Of a stretch of 46,886 bases of DNA, positions 40,838 to 46,886 are shown in pieces. Source of the DNA: SIG575 sp045534165 (GTDB lineage: Bacteria; Bacillota; Clostridia; Oscillospirales; Acutalibacteraceae). The stretch covers positions 1 through 46,886 of the forward strand of contig JAZSJD010000080.1 of assembly GCA_045534165.1 (NCBI GenBank), read 5' to 3'. Made by a program: the position numbers and the translations under genes. The first letter of the stretch is position 1, and every line of letters starts with the position of its first letter. The notes under the pieces are model-generated. The model was not told the DNA's origin, did not search any database, and worked only from the letters and a program-made list of their open reading frames with translations.

Positions 40838-40942
40838 ATGGACTTCAATGTAATGTTAAGAGATTTTATTTCATCAATTGATTTTTTTCTCTATGATGTT
40901 GTGGTATGGCTGAGCCAGTTTTTCTCAGGCTTAATATTTTAA
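40838..40942 (+). CDS. 34-aa hydrophobic peptide upstream of the PHP gene
   Basis: A short open frame, ATG to TAA, with a strong SD (AAAAGGAG) 9-10 nt upstream. The peptide starts MDFNVMLRDFISSIDFFLYD and ends VVVWLSQFFSGLIF: acidic and amphipathic, rich in Phe/Trp, no signal peptide, possibly membrane-associated. It has no family I recognise. The next gene begins 15 bp later with its own SD. Its aromatic C-terminus resembles the tails of the next two proteins (LIGIINLFM; LKRLLWNYIW). Confidence 0.6.
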   Translation: MDFNVMLRDFISSIDFFLYDVVVWLSQFFSGLIF

Positions 40943-40957
40943 AGGGGAGTTGAGGAC

Positions 40958-42340
40958 ATGAAAAAAACAACAAGAAAAATTATCGCTGTTGTTCTTTGTT
41001 TATCTTTGCTTTCCACATTCTGTTGGATGGTTTCAGCAACGGATAAAGAGGAACTTGACTACACAATAACAAGCCCCTACGACAATGTTGACTGGGACAC
41101 TTTCAAGCAATACAAAGCATCTTTACATTCCCACACAGATGCAAGTGATGGTGGACAGTCAATTGAAGAAAGCGTTAAAAGCCACTATGACCTTGGTTTC
41201 CAGATTCTTGCAATAACTGACCATGCGGTTTTAGGCAAACAATGGAACGAAGTGCCTGATATGGTACCGCTTTACCGTCTTTTCAAGTTTGAAAGAACAG
41301 GTATGCGTGACCCGATTGTTTTGACTGATGAGGAAAGAGAGCAGATTATAAACGGTACTTACGAAAGTGCTGAAAGAAAAGCTCTTGAAGAACAGTTAGG
41401 TTATGAGCTTGGCGGAATGATGGAAGTTACAGGCGGTTGTGAAGCAAACGGTGCAACACCAATCAACGATTGCCATATCAACACTTTCAACACAGAATTC
41501 GGCAGAGCAAGAATGGGCATTTACGGTGATTTTGAAACAGTTGTTGAAGCCTGCGAAGCCGATGGCGGATACTGTTTCCTTGACCATGCCGGCGAATATG
41601 TTGGCAGATGGAAAGAAGATGAATGGCGTGCTTATGAGCCTTTCTATGCAAACAAATTTGCAAACATCTTCCTTAAAAACGAATCCTGCGTAGCTTTTGA
41701 CGTCAACAGCACAAGATATGATTCCGTTATCTGGGACCAGATTTTACAGCTTACAATCCCCAAGGGCAGAAATGTTCCCGGCATTGCTTTTTCTGATTCA
41801 CACCAGAAAGGCGAAGATAACGACTGGGCTTTCACAATGATGCTCATGCCTGAACTTACAATGGAAGCTTATGAAACTTCAATAAGAAGCGGTGCATATT
41901 TTTCAGTAGGCAGAGTTGACACATTATACCTTGGTGACGATTTCAACGGAACAGGCAACCTTCCTCCTGCTGTTAAGAGAGTTACGGTTGACCAGGAAGA
42001 AAATACAATTTCTTTTGAAGGCAGTGAATTTGACAACGTTCAGTGGATTTCAAACGGTAAAATTATCGCAGAGGGCAAAGGTCTTACAACACTTGACCTG
42101 AACGATTATGAAGACGAAATCGGTTGTTATGTACGTTTCCAGATTACAGGCCCCGGCGGTATTCTCTATTCTCAGCCATTCGTAACTATGGCAGAGGGCG
42201 TTGAATACACTTCAACTGTTTATCAGACTTTTGATACATCAGTGATTTTCCGTGCATTGGCAGATATTTTCGATGCAACAATCGGCAGAACTTTCATTGC
42301 AATAATCCTTAAAAGATTGCTCTGGAACTACATCTGGTAA
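40958..42340 (+). CDS. Secreted PHP-domain metallo-phosphoesterase
   Basis: 460 aa. Signal peptide 1-27 (VVLCLSLLSTFCWMVSA). A PHP domain follows: LHSHTDASDG (His57, His59, Asp61), AITDHAV (Asp88-His89), CFLDHAGEY and SDSHQKGED further on supply the usual metal-binding His/Asp set. PHP proteins are trinuclear-metal phosphoesterases acting on phosphoamino acids, nucleotides or polyphosphate; an exported one is unusual. Residues about 340-415 form a beta-sandwich-like region, and the C-terminal ~30 residues are hydrophobic (RTFIAIILKRLLWNYIW), possibly a membrane-associating tail. SD GGGGAG. It is operonic with small peptides on both sides. Confidence 0.83.
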   Translation: MKKTTRKIIAVVLCLSLLSTFCWMVSATDKEELDYTITSPYDNVDWDTFKQYKASLHSHTDASDGGQSIEESVKSHYDLGFQILAITDHAVLGKQWNEVPDMVPLYRLFKFERTGMRDPIVLTDEEREQIINGTYESAERKALEEQLGYELGGMMEVTGGCEANGATPINDCHINTFNTEFGRARMGIYGDFETVVEACEADGGYCFLDHAGEYVGRWKEDEWRAYEPFYANKFANIFLKNESCVAFDVNSTRYDSVIWDQILQLTIPKGRNVPGIAFSDSHQKGEDNDWAFTMMLMPELTMEAYETSIRSGAYFSVGRVDTLYLGDDFNGTGNLPPAVKRVTVDQEENTISFEGSEFDNVQWISNGKIIAEGKGLTTLDLNDYEDEIGCYVRFQITGPGGILYSQPFVTMAEGVEYTSTVYQTFDTSVIFRALADIFDATIGRTFIAIILKRLLWNYIW

Positions 42341-42352
42341 GGAGGTTTTATT

Positions 42353-42568
42353 ATGAAAAAGTCTTTGAAAAAATTGCTTTCAGTTTCCTTTGTAGGTGTT
42401 CTTGCAACAGCTTTTTTCACACTTTCAGCTTCAGCAGCTGAAGCTGATTGGGGAGAAATTCTCCACTTCCTTTATTACAAAGATGCTCCCTGGTTTTTAG
42501 ACCTGCTTGATAAGGTTTATGTGGTTTTTTGGGATGTACTCATCGGAATAATCAATCTGTTTATGTAA
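42353..42568 (+). CDS. Small secreted peptide downstream of the PHP gene
   Basis: A 71-aa protein with a signal peptide (1-29, LLSVSFVGVLATAFFTLSASAA) and a mature part of about 42 residues, Trp/Phe-rich, ending LDKVYVVFWDVLIGIINLFM. The SD is AAGGAGG and the start is 12 bp after the PHP stop codon, so they are co-transcribed. The family is not recognised. Its hydrophobic tail recalls the 34-aa peptide before the PHP gene. Confidence 0.65.
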   Translation: MKKSLKKLLSVSFVGVLATAFFTLSASAAEADWGEILHFLYYKDAPWFLDLLDKVYVVFWDVLIGIINLFM

Positions 42569-42570
42569 GT

Positions 42571-42582
42571 AAATTATAATTT
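42571..42582. repeat. Solo boundary palindrome AAATTATAATTT
   Basis: A lone copy of the 12-bp palindrome that bounds the repeat modules. Here it lies between a gene end and the TTGACT promoter at 42587, as the 5084-5095 copy does before the promoter at 5105. Confidence 0.6.
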
Positions 42583-42586
42583 ATCG

Positions 42587-42615
42587 TTGACTTTTGTCGG
42601 ATTGTGGTGTAAAAT
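42587..42615 (+). promoter_or_regulatory. Promoter of the secreted DUF4352-like gene
   Basis: TTGACT (42587-42592), 17-bp spacer, TAAAAT (42610-42615). Confidence 0.65.
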
Positions 42616-42645
42616 TTTTTTAAGGAAATAAAAGGAGAGAGAAGT

Positions 42646-43179
42646 ATGAAAAAATTATTATCAGTTTTATTGGCAATCGTGTCAGTGTTTACATTTGTTT
42701 TCTTTGCAGTTGGTAGCGGAGATGACGAAGCTTCCATTGATGAACAATTCGAAATTGAGCAAGGCGGAGAGTATTATGAAGAAGGGGAAGTAGAAGGTCC
42801 GGATCAATATATATATACTGGTGAAAGTGCTTATGCCGATGGCGTATTAGTAGCTTTCGACGATTTCGATTACTACGAATATTACAGCGAATATTTCCCC
42901 CCTGAATACGGAAATGAAATTGTATATTTCGATGTTACACTTCAGAACGATAACAGCTATGATATTACAATAACAAACTATGAGTTTACTTGTTATTATG
43001 ATGGTTATGTGGCAAATGAATATTATTATGCAGATGACGGTTTGTCATCAGTTGTGCTTTCACCAGGACAGGTAGAAACAGTAAGAGTTTACTATGAAAT
43101 ATCTGAAGCAACAGAAGACATAGAACTTGTTTTTGATGAAGATAAGTATACAAGCGGCTCAGTAACTTTAATTTTTTAA
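42646..43179 (+). CDS. Secreted acidic DUF4352-like protein
   Basis: A 177-aa protein with a signal peptide (1-23, LLSVLLAIVSVFTFVFFAVGS), a very acidic Tyr/Glu linker (EIEQGGEYYEEGEVEG) and a C-terminal beta-sandwich (YFDVTLQNDNSYDITITNYEF; VVLSPGQVETVRVYYEI) resembling DUF4352/telokin-like domains found in clostridial lipoproteins. Such proteins usually end the signal with a Cys lipobox; here the corresponding stretch is AVGSGDDE with no Cys, so this copy is presumably released or uncleaved. Function is unknown. SD AGGAGAGAG. Its own promoter and terminator. Confidence 0.7.
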   Translation: MKKLLSVLLAIVSVFTFVFFAVGSGDDEASIDEQFEIEQGGEYYEEGEVEGPDQYIYTGESAYADGVLVAFDDFDYYEYYSEYFPPEYGNEIVYFDVTLQNDNSYDITITNYEFTCYYDGYVANEYYYADDGLSSVVLSPGQVETVRVYYEISEATEDIELVFDEDKYTSGSVTLIF

Positions 43180-43190
43180 TAAGTAACAAC

Positions 43191-43222
43191 AAACACCTTC
43201 CCTGTGCAAGGGAAGGTGTTTT
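43191..43222 (+). terminator. Terminator of the DUF4352-like gene
   Basis: AAACACCTTCCC (43191-43202) pairs with GGGAAGGTGTTT (43210-43221). The 43223-43422 stretch beyond holds degenerate relatives of element A (for example GACTAAGGGGA and CGATGGAGGC) but no gene. Confidence 0.8.
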
Positions 43223-43422
43223 GTTATTGAGAAAAAGCAGGTGTAGTCAGGCTTTATATAAATCAATCTCCATCTGTCTTTTGTGCTTTTGACTAAGGGG
43301 ATTTTTTTCTTATCGTCCATACCGATGGAGGCACAACGTGCCGACCATTCATCAGTTGAAACGTTAGGCACAGGTTCCGTATTAATACAGTACCTGAAAT
43401 TGTCAAAAAGGAAAATAGCAAA

Positions 43423-44478
43423 CTATAACACAATCAATTTTTTATCTGCTGTTGTAATGTTTATGAAACCGTCATCAGCTATAACACCAAAGTCTTCGAT
43501 TCTTACACCGAATTCATCAGGCAGATAAATTCCGGGCTCAACTGTTACCACATTTCCTGTTTGCAGAACAGCTTTTGATTTTGGTGCAAGGTTTGGTGCT
43601 TCGTGGATTTCTATGCCAACACCGTGGCCTGTTGCATGGCCGAAAAATTCTCCGTAGCCTGCATTTTTTATAACATCTCTTGCAGTTTTATCTGCATCTG
43701 AACATTTTACTCCTGCTTTCAGAATTTCGAGTGTTTTTGTCTGCGCAGTAAGAACTGTGTTATAAACTTCTTCCTGTTTTGAAGAAACAGAGCCCACAGC
43801 AACAGTTCTTGTCATATCGCTTCTGTAAGAAGAAAAAACTGCACCGAAATCCATTGTTACAAAATCACCGTTTTCTACCTTATAATCTGTAGGCACTCCG
43901 TGAGGTTTTGATGTGTTTTTGCCTGCAACTGCAATTGTTTCAAAAGCGAAACCTTCTGAACCGTTAATGCGCATTATATTTTCAAGCTTTGCAGCAATTT
44001 CAATTTCTCTCACACCTGGTTTTATAAATGAAAGTATTTCTGAAAATGCTTTTTCTGCAATAAGCTGGGCGTTTCTGATTTTTTCAACTTCTTCATCTGT
44101 TTTCACCTGTCGCAGAAGTGAAATTCTGTTATCAAGCTGTCCGTCAGCACAAATCTTTTTAAGTTTAAGATTCTTTTCGAGAAAGTTGAGTTTTGCAACA
44201 GATGTTTTTTCAGCCTCAATGTGAACTTTTGTATATCCGTGTTGTGTGATGAAATCAGCCACATCTTCTTTGAAATCTCTGAAAAGTTTTACAGGACAAT
44301 CTTTTATTGTTTTACTTGCGGCTTCTATATATCTGGAATCGGTAAAAAAAGCCGAACCGTTTTTTCCTGAAACAAGATATCCGTCAGAGGAGGGGAAACC
44401 TGTTAAATAATTTCTGTTTTCACAGCTTGAAACAAGAATACATTCATGGTTTTTAAGTTCTTCAATTAATCTGTTCAT
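43423..44478 (-). CDS. Xaa-Pro aminopeptidase/dipeptidase (M24B)
   Basis: A 351-aa cytoplasmic metallopeptidase with a creatinase-type N-terminal domain (RNYLTGFPSSDGYLVSG, FFTDSRYIEAA) and an M24 catalytic domain. The metal ligands appear in VTMDFGAVFSSYRSDMTRT (two Asp), HATGHGVGIEIHEAP (His), VVTVEPGIYLPDEFGVRIED (Glu residues). It removes N-terminal residues preceding proline. ATG with GGGAG upstream. It lies 54 bp downstream of rpsU behind a terminator, so it is probably expressed by read-through or from a weak promoter. Confidence 0.92.
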   Translation of the reverse strand: MNRLIEELKNHECILVSSCENRNYLTGFPSSDGYLVSGKNGSAFFTDSRYIEAASKTIKDCPVKLFRDFKEDVADFITQHGYTKVHIEAEKTSVAKLNFLEKNLKLKKICADGQLDNRISLLRQVKTDEEVEKIRNAQLIAEKAFSEILSFIKPGVREIEIAAKLENIMRINGSEGFAFETIAVAGKNTSKPHGVPTDYKVENGDFVTMDFGAVFSSYRSDMTRTVAVGSVSSKQEEVYNTVLTAQTKTLEILKAGVKCSDADKTARDVIKNAGYGEFFGHATGHGVGIEIHEAPNLAPKSKAVLQTGNVVTVEPGIYLPDEFGVRIEDFGVIADDGFINITTADKKLIVL

Positions 44479-44495
44479 AATGTTACTCCCAAAGA

Positions 44496-44527
44496 AAAAA
44501 GGACAAGTGTGTTCACTTGTCCTTTTT
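44496..44527 (-). terminator. Terminator of rpsU
   Basis: AAAAAGGACAAGTG (44496-44509) pairs with CACTTGTCCTTTTT (44514-44527). On the minus strand it ends in a T run just after the rpsU stop codon. Confidence 0.88.
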
Positions 44528-44532
44528 GATGA

Positions 44533-44709
44533 TTATTTGAATTTACGCTTACGAGCAGCTTCTGATTTCTTCTTTCTTTTTACAGAAGGTTTTTCATAGT
44601 GCTCTCTTTTACGAACTTCCTGAATAACACCGTCTCTTGAAGTCTGTCTCTTAAATCTTCTGAGTGACTTATCCAATAATTCGTTTTCTTTAACTTTTAC
44701 CTGACTCAT
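44533..44709 (-). CDS. rpsU: 30S ribosomal protein S21
   Basis: A 58-aa basic protein: MSQVKVKENELLDKSLRRFK at the start, then a segment ending VIQEVRKREHYEKPS and a Lys/Arg-rich tail (KRKKKSEAARKRKFK). It is S21, which joins the 30S late near the platform and aids initiation. SD GGAGGGGAGGG about 6 nt upstream, and a perfect consensus promoter 55 bp upstream. Easy to miss because of its length. Confidence 0.96.
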   Translation of the reverse strand: MSQVKVKENELLDKSLRRFKRQTSRDGVIQEVRKREHYEKPSVKRKKKSEAARKRKFK

Positions 44710-44763
44710 TCTATTCCCTCCCCTCCGCTGTTTGCAGGGGCAAATTTAGTATTAACTCTGACC

Positions 44764-44792
44764 ATTATACAACATTAACTCCGCATTGTCAA
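44764..44792 (-). promoter_or_regulatory. Consensus promoter of rpsU
   Basis: Minus strand: perfect TTGACA (44787-44792), 17-bp spacer, perfect TATAAT (44764-44769). Confidence 0.88.
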
Positions 44793-44949
44793 CCAAAAAA
44801 ACAGTTATATTTGTTAAATTTTTATTACTAAAAGCAGTGGCTTAATAAATATTAATTATATTTCAATTATATTTTAAAGTATTTTTCTTTTTTGGAATAA
44901 AAAAGAAAATGTTTTGTTTTATAATATTAAGGTTAGGAAGTGAGTTTTT

Positions 44950-46593
44950 ATGGGCATGAGGAATAACAAAGAAAAAACATCCAAAACTAATAATAACCTG
45001 TCCGAAAATAAGTGGGAGGAAGAACAAAGCGAGCTTGATTTAATGCTTGATGATGCTTTCTCTTTCATGAAAGAACGTGAGCAGAGAGAATCTGAAATTG
45101 ACTCAGCTGTTTTTGAGCAGGAAGGTTATGAAAAAACTGCCGACGAGCAACCTCCGGTGGCAGGTAAAGTGAAGGATGAATCTTCTGAAGAAATGAAAAA
45201 AGAGAAAAAGAAAAAAACTTTATACAGCGTTCTTATTGCAGTTTTATCTGTATTGATTGTTGTTGCCATTTTAGGCATTGTTTTTTCAGGTCCATTAGGT
45301 GAATTTATAAAAAAACTCAACGGTACTTATGATGAAGGCGACCACATCAACAATTCAGGTGAAATGCTTGAGGATGAGGAAGATTTTGAAACAATGTTCT
45401 CTGTTAACGATGCTGCCTCAATGAACGATTTCCTCAAGAAATGGGCAAATAACGGTGGGGAAATTATGGACAGTAAAAATGTTATCAACATTCTCCTTAT
45501 CGGTCAGGATGGTGATGGCAGCGACACAAGAAACGGTCGTGCCGATTCTATTATTATTGCTTCCGTTAACAAAACAAACAAGACAATAACTCTTGCTTCC
45601 GTTATGCGCGACAGTTACACTTATATGAACATCGGCGGAAGAGACAGATATGACAAAATCAATTCTTCATGCTATTATGGTGGTCCCAAAGCTGTTATTG
45701 ACACAATTGAGGCTAACTACAAAATTGATATCGATTATTATGCAAGTGTTCACTTCGAATCTTTCAAAAGTGTTATTGATGCTCTCGGCGGTGTTGAAGT
45801 GCCCATTGAACCCGGTCTTGCAGCATATATCAACAGAACAACAAGGCAACACGTGACTTCAGGTGATGCAGTACTTCTCAACGGTGAAGAAGCTCTTGTT
45901 TATGCACGAATCAGGTATTTTTATTCTGACAGTGACGTAAGCCGAACAGCTAACCAGAGAAGAGTTATCAACGGTATTATGAAAAAGGCAAAGGGTGCTT
46001 CAGTAGGTCAGCTTATTAAAGTTATTGATGCTGTTTTACCTTATATGAAAACAAATATGCCTAAAACAACAATTATTTCTTATGGTACTCAGGCTCTTAC
46101 AGAGGGTTGGATTAACTACCAGATGAATCAGGAAACTTTCCCTGTGCTTGAAGCACGTGCAACTGCAACAATCAACGGTGCTTCCTGCTGGGCAGTTGAC
46201 TATCCTCTTGCAGCACAGCAGTTGCAGAAACTCCTTTACGGTAAAACAAACATTTCTCTTGACCCCAACCGTGTGAATATCCTTAAGAACTATCTTGTTT
46301 ATAAACCGTCTTATAACCCGAACACGGAAACAGGCACAGGTGCAACTGAGTATATAAGCGGTGTTACTGAACTCTACACAGGTGAGTCAACAACTTTTGA
46401 TCCCAATGCACCAACAGAGGAATCAACAACAAGAAATCCCTGGTTGCCCGGATGGTGGCCCGGGGAAGATGAAACAACAGCTCCTCCCGTTACAGAAAAT
46501 CCCACACAAACACCTACGTCACCGCCGGCACCTACTCAGCCACCCGCAACCACACCGCCCACGCAGGCTTTACCTACAAATCCTATCAGTTAG
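44950..46593 (+). CDS. LytR-CpsA-Psr (LCP) family cell-wall glycopolymer transferase
   Basis: A 547-aa membrane protein. A long acidic cytoplasmic N-terminus (1-88) precedes one transmembrane helix (about 93-115, LYSVLIAVLSVLIVVAILGIVF). The LCP domain follows from about 178: INILLIGQDGDGSDTRNGRADSIIIA, LASVMRDSYTYM (the Arg/Asp that bind the polyprenyl pyrophosphate), KINSSCYYGGPKAVIDTIE and ALVYARIRYFYSDSDVSRTANQRRVI (conserved Arg). LCP enzymes attach wall teichoic acids, capsule or other glycopolymers to peptidoglycan. The C-terminal ~80 residues are Pro/Thr-rich and may reach through the wall. SD GGAAGTGAG; a TATAAT at 44920-44925 lacks a good -35. Confidence 0.93.
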   Translation: MGMRNNKEKTSKTNNNLSENKWEEEQSELDLMLDDAFSFMKEREQRESEIDSAVFEQEGYEKTADEQPPVAGKVKDESSEEMKKEKKKKTLYSVLIAVLSVLIVVAILGIVFSGPLGEFIKKLNGTYDEGDHINNSGEMLEDEEDFETMFSVNDAASMNDFLKKWANNGGEIMDSKNVINILLIGQDGDGSDTRNGRADSIIIASVNKTNKTITLASVMRDSYTYMNIGGRDRYDKINSSCYYGGPKAVIDTIEANYKIDIDYYASVHFESFKSVIDALGGVEVPIEPGLAAYINRTTRQHVTSGDAVLLNGEEALVYARIRYFYSDSDVSRTANQRRVINGIMKKAKGASVGQLIKVIDAVLPYMKTNMPKTTIISYGTQALTEGWINYQMNQETFPVLEARATATINGASCWAVDYPLAAQQLQKLLYGKTNISLDPNRVNILKNYLVYKPSYNPNTETGTGATEYISGVTELYTGESTTFDPNAPTEESTTRNPWLPGWWPGEDETTAPPVTENPTQTPTSPPAPTQPPATTPPTQALPTNPIS

Positions 46594-46610
46594 TGTAAAT
46601 AGTCAAACAT

Positions 46611-46886
46611 TCGCTGAGTTCCCATAAGGAAGTTTTTGTTTCTCGAACAAAATTCCTTGTATTATTGCCAAAAGCCTCGCAAGGCGGTAGCCTTGCTGCA
46701 TTTTTGGCTTCAATTCAAGCAATTTTGCATTTCTACGAAACTGCGAAGCACTTTAAAATGCGAAATTGTGTGTACAAGAAAAGGCGAAAAACACCGATAA
46801 CGCTGTCGCGTATCGGTGTTTTTTAACGCATTATTGTGCCGCAAGTTCACATTTTAAAGAAATACTGCCTTATGGGAGCTCAGCGT
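46611..46886. repeat. Non-coding element with terminal inverted repeats (right end at the window edge)
   Basis: CGCTGAGTTCCCATAAGGAAG near 46612-46633 recurs inverted at 46864-46885 (CTGCCTTATGGGAGCTCAGCG); 20 of 23 positions match. The 276-bp interval has no ORF of note but several A/T-rich inverted stretches. It is a candidate miniature inverted-repeat element; the right flank lies outside the window. Confidence 0.65.
46787..46824 (+). terminator. Strong hairpin with T run inside the terminal-repeat element
   Basis: AAAAACACCGATA (46787-46799) pairs with TATCGGTGTTTTT (46811-46823) and ends in a T run. It could terminate the LCP transcript, about 195 bp after its stop codon. Confidence 0.75.

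Overview
The window looks like chromosomal DNA from an AT-rich, spore-forming, anaerobic Clostridia bacterium, probably a gut or rumen Oscillospiraceae/Ruminococcaceae-type organism. The evidence is a dockerin-tailed protein, a gpr-spoIIP sporulation operon, a T-box leader, strong TTGACA/TATAAT promoters, AAGGAGG ribosome-binding sites with several TTG/GTG starts, and surface proteins with Thr/Glu-rich linkers. The placement is inferred from gene content only; no rRNA or tRNA gene was seen.

Region by region. 1-5.0 kb: the 3' end of a dockerin protein, a transglutaminase-like lipoprotein, and a divergent pair of a GH28-like beta-helix glycosidase and a sulfatase (polysaccharide breakdown). 5.1-9.0 kb: two tandem DUF4234 membrane proteins with near-identical promoters and terminators, a purine permease and a lone EutH-like transporter. 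9.1-16.2 kb: a seven-gene operon that is the most unusual part of the window. It encodes a PIN-like/protein kinase fusion, a TerY-like VWA protein, a membrane-tailed PP2C phosphatase, a five-zinc-ribbon protein, two membrane-anchored DUF6273-type proteins, and a small tail-anchored protein that shares an SDxWxVECPV motif with its neighbour. It resembles the kinase/VWA/PP2C 'TerY-P triad', but carries its own membrane sensor-like module. 16.3-20.3 kb: a YdjC/ChbG deacetylase, gpr-spoIIP plus a small third gene, and divergent rpsT. 20.3-21.4 kb: about 0.65 kb of non-coding repeat elements, a short unique spacer, then a Trp-type T-box leader controlling a stand-alone trpB. 22.8-29.6 kb: a sialidase-like protein, a PfkB sugar kinase, a BIG2/DUF4474 surface protein, a DacF-type carboxypeptidase, pgi and a small P-loop protein. 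29.7-38.7 kb: a co-oriented run yceD-rpmF-DUF512-der-GPH transporter-typA-HAD-GPH transporter. 39.0-40.7 kb: a three-gene minus-strand membrane/EEP operon. 40.8-43.2 kb: a secreted PHP protein flanked by two tiny hydrophobic peptides, and a secreted DUF4352-like protein. 43.4-46.6 kb: an M24 peptidase, rpsU and an LCP-family cell-wall protein, then a non-coding element with terminal inverted repeats at the window edge.

A second theme is interspersed non-coding repeats. Several modules are bounded by the palindrome AAATTATAATTT or close variants. One family consists of hairpins with a conserved 28-30-nt apex and stems that differ in sequence but stay perfectly complementary. Some units are nested inside others, and the boundary palindrome supplies the stop codon of at least two genes (sulfatase and VanZ-like).
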